A stretch of 64,000 bases of DNA from Streptomyces canus 299MFChir4.1. GTDB taxonomy: Bacteria; Actinomycetota; Actinomycetes; Streptomycetales; Streptomycetaceae. Location: positions 1 to 64,000 of the forward strand of contig NZ_KB911583.1 of NCBI RefSeq assembly GCF_000383615.1, given 5' to 3'. The position numbers were made by a program, and so were the translations under genes. Below the pieces are notes generated by a model. The model worked only from the letters and a program-made list of their open reading frames with translations, did no database searches and was not told the origin of the DNA. The stretch's first letter is position 1. Every line of letters begins with the position of its first letter. Positions 36,595-43,366 of this stretch are shown here, piece by piece.

Positions 36595-37524
36595 GTGAGT
36601 GAGACAACGCACGACGCCATGGTCGCGGTGAGCGCGCCCGTGTCGCCAGACGAGGGCCTCACGGCGGCACAGCTCGCCGACCGCCACGGCCTGACCGTGA
36701 GCGGCGCCAGGCCCTCGCTCGTCGAGTACGTCCGCCAGCTCTGGGACCGGCGCCACTTCATCCTCGCGTTCTCGCGGGCGAAGCTGACCGCCCAGTACAG
36801 CCAGGCCAAGCTCGGCCAGCTGTGGCAGGTGGCGACCCCGCTGCTGAACGCGGCCGTGTACTTCTTCATCTTCGGCGTCATCCTGAACGCCAGCCGGGGC
36901 ATGCCGAAGGACGTGTACATCCCGTTCCTGGTCACGGGTGTGTTCGTGTTCACCTTCACGCAGAGCTCCGTCATGGCGGGCGTGCGCGCCATCTCCGGCA
37001 ACCTCGGTCTGGTCCGCGCGCTGCACTTCCCGCGGGCCTCCCTGCCGATCTCCTTCGCGCTCCAGCAGCTCCAGCAGCTGCTGTTCTCGATGGTGGTGCT
37101 GTTCGCCGTGGCGATCGGCTTCGGCCACTACCCGGACATGTCCTGGGCGCTCATCGTCCCGGTGCTGATCCTCCAGTTCCTCTTCAACACCGGCCTCGCG
37201 CTGATCATGGCCCGCGCGGGCGCCAAGACCCCCGACCTGGCACAGCTCATGCCGTTCGTGATGCGTACCTGGATGTACGCGTCCGGCGTGATGTTCTCGA
37301 TCCCGATCATGCTGGCCGACAAGCCGCAGTGGCTCGCCACGGTCCTCCAGTGGAACCCCGCGGCCATCTACATGGACCTCATGCGCTTCGCCCTGATCGA
37401 CGAGTACGGCGCCGAGAACCTGCCCGACCACGTCTGGGCGGCCGCGGGCGGCTGGGCCGCGCTCTTCGCGCTCGGCGGCTTCGTGTACTTCTGGAAGGCG
37501 GAGGAAAGGTACGGCCGTGGCTGA
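36595..37524 (+). CDS. ABC-2 type polysaccharide/teichoic-acid export permease (TagG-like)
   Basis: This 309-aa ABC-2 permease has a cytoplasmic N-terminus of about 55 residues and an amphipathic helix (FILAFSRAKLTAQYSQAKLG). Six spans follow, in the order seen in TagG/Wzm/RfbD exporters. The GTG start at 36595 has AGAGGAAAG upstream. It is separated by 106 bp from the glycosyltransferase and overlaps the ATPase gene by 8 bp. It would flip a lipid-linked glycopolymer across the membrane. Actinobacterial exporters of this type handle galactan or teichoic-acid-like polymers. Confidence 0.88.
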   Translation: MSETTHDAMVAVSAPVSPDEGLTAAQLADRHGLTVSGARPSLVEYVRQLWDRRHFILAFSRAKLTAQYSQAKLGQLWQVATPLLNAAVYFFIFGVILNASRGMPKDVYIPFLVTGVFVFTFTQSSVMAGVRAISGNLGLVRALHFPRASLPISFALQQLQQLLFSMVVLFAVAIGFGHYPDMSWALIVPVLILQFLFNTGLALIMARAGAKTPDLAQLMPFVMRTWMYASGVMFSIPIMLADKPQWLATVLQWNPAAIYMDLMRFALIDEYGAENLPDHVWAAAGGWAALFALGGFVYFWKAEERYGRG

Positions 37525-38332
37525 GGACACCCGGGACGCGCAGTCCCTCACGGGCACCGATGACGCGCGGATCCCCACCGTCATCGCGGACGAGCTGCAC
37601 ATCGTCTACCGCGTGAACGGCGCCAAGACCGGCAAGGGCAGCGCGACCGCCGCGCTCAGCCGCATCCTCAAACGAGGCTCCGACGACGCCGCGCGCGGTG
37701 TGCGCAAGGTGCACGCCGTCAAGGGCGTCTCCTTCGTCGCCTACAAGGGCGAGGCGGTCGGCCTGATCGGCTCCAACGGCTCCGGCAAGTCGACCCTCCT
37801 GCGCGCCATCGCCGGCCTGCTGCCCGCCGAGAGCGGCCGCGTCTACACCCACGGCCAGCCCTCCCTGCTCGGCGTCAACGCGGCCCTGATGAACGACCTG
37901 ACCGGCGAGCGCAACGTCATCCTGGGCGGGCTCGCCATGGGCATGTCCCGGGAGCAGATCAGGGAGCGCTACCAGGAGATCGTCGACTTCTCCGGGATCA
38001 ACGAGAAGGGCGACTTCATCACCCTTCCGATGCGCACGTATTCCTCCGGCATGGCGGCCCGCCTGCGCTTCTCCATCGCCGCGGCCAAGGACCATGACGT
38101 CCTCATGATCGACGAGGCCCTGGCCACCGGTGACCGCAAGTTCCAGAAGCGCTCCGAGGAACGCATCCGGGAACTGCGCAAGGAGGCCGGCACGGTCTTT
38201 CTCGTCAGTCACAACAACAAGTCGATCCGTGACACCTGCAACCGCGTCCTGTGGCTGGAGCGCGGCGAGCTGCGCATGGACGGCCCGACCGACGAGGTCA
38301 TCAAGGAGTACGAGAAGTTCACGGGCAAGTAG
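37517..38332 (+). CDS. ABC transporter ATPase (TagH/Wzt-like)
   Basis: This 271-aa ATPase has Walker A GSNGSGKST (about residues 85-93), a signature in the RTYSSGMAARLRFSIA form typical of polysaccharide exporters, Walker B VLMIDEALATGDRKF and the switch His in FLVSHNNKSI. It has no Wzt carbohydrate-binding C-domain, so it fits the TagH/RfbE short type that works without terminal-cap recognition. An insertion near the N-terminus (GSATAALSRILKRGSDD) is also usual for this type. It pairs with the preceding permease and is the last gene of the block, followed by a strong terminator. Confidence 0.9.
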   Translation: MAEDTRDAQSLTGTDDARIPTVIADELHIVYRVNGAKTGKGSATAALSRILKRGSDDAARGVRKVHAVKGVSFVAYKGEAVGLIGSNGSGKSTLLRAIAGLLPAESGRVYTHGQPSLLGVNAALMNDLTGERNVILGGLAMGMSREQIRERYQEIVDFSGINEKGDFITLPMRTYSSGMAARLRFSIAAAKDHDVLMIDEALATGDRKFQKRSEERIRELRKEAGTVFLVSHNNKSIRDTCNRVLWLERGELRMDGPTDEVIKEYEKFTGK

Positions 38333-38373
38333 TCCACCGCGCCCCGGACGAAAAACACCGCTCCGCTCGACCG

Positions 38374-38402
38374 GGCCCCGCCGGAACTGTTCCGGCGGGG
38401 CC
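38374..38402. terminator. Terminator after the exporter genes
   Basis: GGCCCCGCCGGAA and its perfect complement enclose the loop CTG (13-bp stem), 41 bp after the ATPase stop. It separates the surface-polymer block from the hopanoid operon. Confidence 0.75.
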
Positions 38403-38496
38403 GCGCGTCTGCAAAGGAAGCGTCAACTTCGGCGCCCCTTAGGAATCTTGGGGCCAATCGGTGTGTTGTTGTGATGTGCAGGACACCCCGACGATC

Positions 38497-38557
38497 CTTG
38501 CCGCGTTGTACAACGTAAGCTGTACCGGTGCCCAATCGCGGCAAGTAGGGCGATAAT
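38497..38557. promoter_or_regulatory. Nested inverted repeats and -10-like element before hpnC
   Basis: Two perfect arms, CTTGCCGCG (38497-38505) and CGCGGCAAG (38537-38545), enclose a perfect 12-bp palindrome CGTTGTACAACG (38504-38515) that overlaps the left arm by two bases. A GATAAT hexamer follows at 38552-38557. Together they look like a repressor-controlled promoter for the hopanoid operon, whose first coding sequence starts about 90-170 bp downstream. The rest of the 38403-38648 gap shows nothing else I can name apart from a weak GCCCC/GGGGC hairpin near 38430-38453. Confidence 0.45.
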
Positions 38558-38648
38558 GCGCGACACCCCATCACTGGGACGCCGTGCGGACGGCTGGGCG
38601 GCGTGTCCGAAATAGTGTGTATTGGGTCGGCGGTGTAGAACGGGAGAT

Positions 38649-38723
38649 GTGACGGCGATGGCTACGGAAACTCCCCAGCTCAACGCAGCACGTGCCGTCC
38701 CCGCCCCGGGCAGGCCGCGATGA
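38649..38723 (+). CDS. Possible leader ORF coupled to hpnC, 21-24 codons
   Basis: A short frame begins GTG (38649) or ATG (38658) and reads MATETPQLNAARAVPAPGRP-R. It ends in a TGA that overlaps the hpnC start as ATGA. GGGAG lies 11 bases before the ATG. The peptide has no membrane segment or stalling motif that I recognise. It could be a translational-coupling leader, or hpnC could be translated on its own, making this frame incidental. The exact overlap at the hpnC start is the main support. Confidence 0.35.
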   Translation: MTAMATETPQLNAARAVPAPGRPR

Positions 38724-39622
38724 CGGAGACCGGCACGACGCGCCCCGGAGTGACGGAGCGCGGAACGCTCGACAAGGCCGCGGCGGAGAACTTCCCCGTG
38801 GCCCCCTTCTTCCTGCCCAGGGACTGGCGCGCCGACCTCATGGCGGTCTACGGCTTCGCGCGCCTCGTCGACGACATCGGCGACGGCGACCTCGCCCCCG
38901 GCGGCGCCGACGCCCGGCTGCTCGGCGTGTCGCCCGCGCAGGCCGAGGACCGGCTGTTCCTCCTGGACGCCTTCGAGGCCGACCTGCACCGCGTCTTCAC
39001 CGGAGAGCCCCGCCACCCGTTGCTGCGCCGCCTCCGGCCCACGGTCCGCCGCCGCGCGCTGACCCCCGAGCCCTTCCTCGGCCTGATCGCCGCCAACCGC
39101 CAGGACCAGCTCGTCACCCGCTACGAGACCTACGACGACCTGCTCGCCTACTGCGAGCTGTCCGCCAACCCCGTAGGCCGTCTCGTGCTCGCCGTCACCG
39201 GCACCTCGACCCCCGAGCGGGTCCGCCTCTCGGACGCGATCTGCACCGCCCTCCAGATCGTCGAACACCTCCAGGACGTCGCCGAGGACCTCGGCCGCGA
39301 CCGGATCTATCTGCCCGCCGCGGACATGAAGCGCTTTCATGTCCAGGAGGCGGATCTCGCCACGAAAACCGCGGGCGCATCGGTGCGCGCTCTGGTTGCA
39401 TACGAGGCACAACGCGCCCGCGAACTCCTGAATGAAGGCGCCCCCCTGGTGGGTAGCGTCCACGGCAGACTGAAGCTGCTGCTCGCAGGGTTCGTGGCGG
39501 GGGGAAGGGCGGCGCTCCGTGCGATCGCCGCCGCCGAGCACGACGTACTTCCCGGCCCGCCCAAGCCCGGCAAGCTCCAGCTGCTGCGCGAGGTGGGCGT
39601 CACTCTGCGAGGAGAGAGGTGA
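38720..39622 (+). CDS. hpnC: Hydroxysqualene synthase HpnC
   Basis: This 300-aa trans-isoprenyl diphosphate (squalene/phytoene) synthase-like enzyme converts presqualene diphosphate to hydroxysqualene. The first Asp-rich motif is MAVYGFARLVDDIGDG and the second is HLQDVAEDLGRDRIYLP. These bind Mg-diphosphate. It is slightly longer at the N-terminus than its sister gene hpnD. The ATG at 38720 overlaps a short upstream frame, and the stop overlaps the hpnD GTG (GTGA). With HpnD and HpnE it makes squalene from farnesyl diphosphate without the one-enzyme eukaryotic route. Confidence 0.92.
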   Translation: MTETGTTRPGVTERGTLDKAAAENFPVAPFFLPRDWRADLMAVYGFARLVDDIGDGDLAPGGADARLLGVSPAQAEDRLFLLDAFEADLHRVFTGEPRHPLLRRLRPTVRRRALTPEPFLGLIAANRQDQLVTRYETYDDLLAYCELSANPVGRLVLAVTGTSTPERVRLSDAICTALQIVEHLQDVAEDLGRDRIYLPAADMKRFHVQEADLATKTAGASVRALVAYEAQRARELLNEGAPLVGSVHGRLKLLLAGFVAGGRAALRAIAAAEHDVLPGPPKPGKLQLLREVGVTLRGER

Positions 39623-40569
39623 TCCGGACGGTGGAGCCACCACCACACGCGTCCGCACCGGTACTCGCCGCCTACAGCTACTGCGAGGCCGTGACCGGAC
39701 AGCAGGCCCGTAACTTCGCGTACGGCATCAGGCTGCTGCCGACGTCCAAGCGGCGTGCGATGTCGGCGCTCTACGCGTTCTCACGGCGGGTCGACGACAT
39801 CGGCGACGGCGCGCTGGCGGGCGACGTCAAGGCCGCCCGACTCGAGGACACCAGGGCGATGCTGACCCGGGTGCGCGAGGGCTCGGTCGACGAGGACGAC
39901 ACCGATCCGGTGGCCGTCGCCCTCGCCCACGCCGCGGAGACCTTCCCGATCCCGCTGAGCGGCCTGGACGAACTGATCGACGGCGTCCTGATGGACGTAC
40001 GCGGCGAGACCTACGAGACGTGGGACGACCTGAAGGTGTACTGCCGCTGCGTGGCGGGCGCCATCGGGCGCCTCTCGCTCGGCGTGTTCGGCACCGAACC
40101 GGGGGCGCGCGCCGCCGAACGCGCGCCGGAGTACGCCGACACGCTCGGTCTCGCGCTCCAGCTCACCAACATCCTCAGAGACGTCCGTGAGGACGCCGAG
40201 GGCGGGCGGATCTACCTGCCGGCCGACGACCTCGCGAAGTTCGGCTGCTCGGCCGGCTTCAAGGGGCCGAAACCACCGGAGGGTGCCGACTTCGCGGGTC
40301 TCGTGCACTTCGAAGTGCGACGGGCCCGCGCCCTTTTCGCCGAGGGCTACCGGCTGCTGCCCATGCTCGACCGCCGCAGCGGCGCCTGTGTCGCCGCCAT
40401 GGCCGGCATCTACCGCCGCCTGCTCGACCGCATCGAGCGCGACCCCGAGGCGGTGCTGCGCGGCCGGGTCTCGCTGCCCGGGCGTGAGAAGGCGTACGTC
40501 GCCGTCCGCGGCCTGTCCGGCCTGGACACCCGCCATGTGACGCGGCGGACCGTCAGGAGGCGCGCCTGA
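39619..40569 (+). CDS. hpnD: Presqualene diphosphate synthase HpnD
   Basis: This 316-aa trans-isoprenyl diphosphate synthase condenses two farnesyl diphosphates to presqualene diphosphate. Motifs are SALYAFSRRVDDIGDGAL and LTNILRDVREDAEGGRIYLP. The early SYCEAVTGQQARNFAYGIRL segment distinguishes HpnD from HpnC. GTG start at 39619 overlaps the hpnC stop; the C-terminus is basic (RHVTRRTVRRRA). The stop overlaps the ATG of the small frame that follows (TGATG). Confidence 0.92.
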   Translation: MIRTVEPPPHASAPVLAAYSYCEAVTGQQARNFAYGIRLLPTSKRRAMSALYAFSRRVDDIGDGALAGDVKAARLEDTRAMLTRVREGSVDEDDTDPVAVALAHAAETFPIPLSGLDELIDGVLMDVRGETYETWDDLKVYCRCVAGAIGRLSLGVFGTEPGARAAERAPEYADTLGLALQLTNILRDVREDAEGGRIYLPADDLAKFGCSAGFKGPKPPEGADFAGLVHFEVRRARALFAEGYRLLPMLDRRSGACVAAMAGIYRRLLDRIERDPEAVLRGRVSLPGREKAYVAVRGLSGLDTRHVTRRTVRRRA

Positions 40570-40718
40570 TGGAAGACGTGGACAATCCGCTCCAAGGTGA
40601 TGTCGCCGGAGAAAAGCGGCACGCAACCCTCCGCTCGACGACGGCGTCCCTGACTGCAACGGCCGACCGTGCACCGTACGAGCACCACGGCGTCCGGGCA
40701 GGGGAGGGTGTGCGATGA
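40569..40718 (+). CDS. Small hopanoid-operon protein, 49 aa
   Basis: The frame reads MEDVDNPLQGDVAGEKRHAT, continues LRSTTASLTATADRAPYEHH and ends GVRAGEGVR. It overlaps hpnD at its start (TGATG) and hpnE at its stop (ATGA), filling exactly the space between them, a strong sign of translation. It is soluble, has no membrane segment or cysteine, and holds a GEKRHATLR stretch that recalls small Streptomyces proteins labelled DUF6380; this recall is uncertain. It may only couple hpnE translation to hpnD, or act as a small partner of the squalene-forming enzymes. Confidence 0.6.
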   Translation: MEDVDNPLQGDVAGEKRHATLRSTTASLTATADRAPYEHHGVRAGEGVR

Positions 40719-42109
40719 CCGACGGACAGCGGTCCGGACGGGACGCCGTCGTGATCGGCGGCGGGCTCGCCGGCATCACCGCCGCGCTCGCGCTCGCCGA
40801 CGCCGGGGTGCGCGTCACCCTGCTCGAAGGCAGGCCACGCCTGGGCGGGCTCGCCTTCTCCTTCCAGCGCGGCGAACTGACCGTCGACAACGGACAGCAC
40901 GTCTACCTGCGCTGCTGCACCGCCTACCGCTGGTTCCTCGACCGCATCGAGGGAACGGCGCTGGCGCCGCTGCAGGATCGTCTCGACGTGCCCGTACTCG
41001 ACCTGGCCCGGCCCGCGGGCCGACGGCTCGGCAGACTGCGGCGAGACGCGCTGCCGGTACCCCTGCATCTGGGACGCAGCCTCGCGACCTATCCGCATCT
41101 CTCGCTCGCCGAGCGGGCCAGGGTGGGTCGGGCCGCGCTCGCGCTCAAGGGTCTCGACCTCGCCGATCCGAGCCTGGACGCACAGGACTTCGGCAGCTGG
41201 CTGGCCGCGCACGGTCAGTCGGCGCGTGCCGTCGAGGCCCTGTGGGACCTGGTCGGGGTCGCCACTCTCAACGCGGTCGCGGGCGACGCCTCGCTGGGGC
41301 TCGCCGCGATGGTGTTCAAGACCGGTCTGCTGTCCGACCCGGGCGCGGCCGACATCGGCTGGGCGCACGTCCCGCTGGGTGAACTGCATGACCGGCTCGC
41401 CCGCAAGGCGCTCGACTCCGCGGGCGTGCGTACCGAGGTCCGTACACGCGTCACCTCCATCTCTACTGACGAGAACGGCACTTGGAGCGTTCAGGTTCCC
41501 GGGGAGACGCTCCGGGCCGACGCGGTCGTGCTCGCCGTGGCCCAGCACGAGGCGTGTGACCTGCTGCCGGAGGGCGCGCTCGACGCCCCGGAAAATCTTC
41601 GGGAGATCGGCACCGCGCCGATCCTCAACGTCCATGTGGTCTACGACCGCAAGGTTCTCGACAAGCCGTTCCTCGCGGCCCTCGGCACCCCGGTGCAGTG
41701 GGTCTTCGACCGTACCGACGCTTCCGGGCTGCGCGAGGGCCAGTACCTCGCCCTGTCCCAGTCGGCCGCGCATGACGAGATCGACGAGCCGGTGGCCGCG
41801 CTGCGCGAGCGCTATCTGCCCGAGTTGGAGCGGCTGCTGCCGCTCGCACACGGCGCCGAGGTGAAGGACTTCTTCGTGACCCGGGAGCGCACGGCGACCT
41901 TCGCCCCGGCCCCCGGCGTCGGACGGCTGCGGCCCGGCGCCCGTACGAAAGCCCCCGGCCTCTACCTGGCCGGCGCGTGGACCGCCACAGGGTGGCCCGC
42001 GACCATGGAGAGTGCGGTCCGAAGCGGTGTCAGTGCGGCGGACGCCGCCCTCGCCGCCCTGGGCCGGCCCCGCCCCGCCCGTCTCTTCGAGTTCGAGGAG
42101 GCCGCGTGA
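40715..42109 (+). CDS. hpnE: Hydroxysqualene dehydroxylase HpnE (FAD-dependent)
   Basis: This 464-aa amine-oxidase-type flavoprotein has the FAD Rossmann start VVIGGGLAGITAALALADAG followed by VTLLEGRPRLGGLAFSF. The conserved C-terminal FAD loop is GLYLAGAWTATGWPATMESA. It reduces hydroxysqualene to squalene, completing the HpnCDE route, and was formerly annotated as squalene-associated desaturase. The start ATG overlaps the stop of the 49-aa frame. Its stop shares bases with an ATG in the next frame (TGATG). Confidence 0.92.
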   Translation: MTDGQRSGRDAVVIGGGLAGITAALALADAGVRVTLLEGRPRLGGLAFSFQRGELTVDNGQHVYLRCCTAYRWFLDRIEGTALAPLQDRLDVPVLDLARPAGRRLGRLRRDALPVPLHLGRSLATYPHLSLAERARVGRAALALKGLDLADPSLDAQDFGSWLAAHGQSARAVEALWDLVGVATLNAVAGDASLGLAAMVFKTGLLSDPGAADIGWAHVPLGELHDRLARKALDSAGVRTEVRTRVTSISTDENGTWSVQVPGETLRADAVVLAVAQHEACDLLPEGALDAPENLREIGTAPILNVHVVYDRKVLDKPFLAALGTPVQWVFDRTDASGLREGQYLALSQSAAHDEIDEPVAALRERYLPELERLLPLAHGAEVKDFFVTRERTATFAPAPGVGRLRPGARTKAPGLYLAGAWTATGWPATMESAVRSGVSAADAALAALGRPRPARLFEFEEAA

Positions 42110-42171
42110 TGCTCGACCAGCACGGCGTATCCGGCCCCAGCACCTCCGGTACCGCAACAAGAGGAGAGACT

Positions 42172-43245
42172 GTGCCCACTGTGCCCCCGGCCGAGACGGC
42201 CGCTGTGAGGTCCGCGGTGGACGTGACCGCGCTCCTGGAGCGCGGCCGGACCCTGGCCACTCCGGTGCTGAGGGCGGCCGTGGACCGCCTCGCGCCCCCC
42301 ATGGACACCGTTTCCGCCTACCACTTCGGCTGGATCGACGCCGACGGCAACCCCGCCGACGGGGACGGCGGCAAGGCCGTGCGCCCCGCGCTCGCCGTGC
42401 TCTCGGCCGAGGTCACCGGCGCCGCGCCCGAGACCGGCATCCCCGGCGCGGTCGCCGTCGAGCTGGTCCACAACTTCTCGCTGCTGCACGACGACCTGAT
42501 GGACGGCGACGAGCAGCGCCGCCACCGCGACACGGTGTGGAAGGTGCACGGCCCGGCTCAGGCGATCCTGGTCGGCGACGCCCTGTTCGCCCTGGCCAAC
42601 GAGGTCCTGCTGGAGCTCGGCACCGTCGAGGCCGGCCGTGCCACCCGCCGTCTGACCACCGCCACCCGCGCCCTGATCGACGGCCAGGCGCAGGACATCT
42701 CCTACGAGCACCGCGACCGCGTCAGCGTCGAGGAGTGCCTGGAGATGGAGGGCAACAAGACCGGCGCCCTGCTGGCCTGCGCCAGCTCCATCGGCGCCGT
42801 GCTCGGCGGCGCGGACGACCGCACCGCCGACACGCTGGAGAAGTACGGCTACCACCTCGGCCTCGCCTTTCAGGCCGTCGACGACCTCCTCGGCATCTGG
42901 GGCGACCCCGTCTCCACCGGCAAGCAGACTTGGAGCGACCTGCGCCAGCGCAAGAAGTCCCTGCCCGTGGTTGCCGCGCTCGCGGCGGGCGGTGCCGCCT
43001 CCGACCGGCTCGGCGAGATCCTCGCCGCCGACGCCAAGAGCAGCGACTTCGAGAACTTCTCCGAGGAGGAGTTCGCGGCCCGCGCCGCCCTCATCGAGGA
43101 GGCCGGAGGCCGCGAGTGGACCGCCGCGGAGGCCCGCCGTCAGCACACCATCGCCATCGAAGCCCTGAACGCCGTCGACATGCCCGACCGGGTACGGGAC
43201 CAGTTCACGGCGCTCGCCGACTTCGTCGTCGTACGAAAGAGATGA
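42172..43245 (+). CDS. Polyprenyl diphosphate synthase (probable farnesyl diphosphate synthase)
   Basis: This 357-aa trans-prenyltransferase has the first Asp-rich motif DDLMD (residues 107-111 in SLLHDDLMDGDEQRRHRDT) and the second DDLLGIWGD (237-245). It adds IPP to allylic diphosphates; in this operon the product is most simply farnesyl diphosphate for HpnD. Chain length is not provable by eye. The GTG at 42172 was chosen because AGGAGAG lies 4 bases upstream; an ATG at 42109, overlapping the hpnE stop, would add 21 residues without a conserved role. A 121-bp gap with a hairpin follows before shc. Confidence 0.88.
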   Translation: MPTVPPAETAAVRSAVDVTALLERGRTLATPVLRAAVDRLAPPMDTVSAYHFGWIDADGNPADGDGGKAVRPALAVLSAEVTGAAPETGIPGAVAVELVHNFSLLHDDLMDGDEQRRHRDTVWKVHGPAQAILVGDALFALANEVLLELGTVEAGRATRRLTTATRALIDGQAQDISYEHRDRVSVEECLEMEGNKTGALLACASSIGAVLGGADDRTADTLEKYGYHLGLAFQAVDDLLGIWGDPVSTGKQTWSDLRQRKKSLPVVAALAAGGAASDRLGEILAADAKSSDFENFSEEEFAARAALIEEAGGREWTAAEARRQHTIAIEALNAVDMPDRVRDQFTALADFVVVRKR

Positions 43246-43278
43246 TCACTATCGGTCGAATAGCCCTCGCGTAGTCGC

Positions 43279-43314
43279 CGGCCGGTGCTGCGAGGAAAGG
43301 AAAGGCACCGGCCG
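43279..43314. promoter_or_regulatory. 10-bp stem-loop between prenyl synthase and shc
   Basis: CGGCCGGTGC and GCACCGGCCG are perfect complements around a 16-base purine-rich loop (TGCGAGGAAAGGAAAG). It lies 34 bp after the prenyl-synthase stop and 53 bp before the shc ATG, in the only sizeable gap of the operon. It could be a partial terminator, an mRNA stabiliser or an attenuator setting the level of cyclase expression. Confidence 0.5.
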
Positions 43315-43366
43315 ACGGCGGACCCACAGCAGAGCACCACACTGCACACTGCACGAAGGGGAAGCC

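Noticed and set aside
42109..42171. ATG start of the polyprenyl synthase overlapping the hpnE stop
   Set aside because: The overlap is tempting, but AGGAGAG four bases before the GTG at 42172 is a far better initiation site and the extra residues match nothing conserved. Kept only as an alternative.
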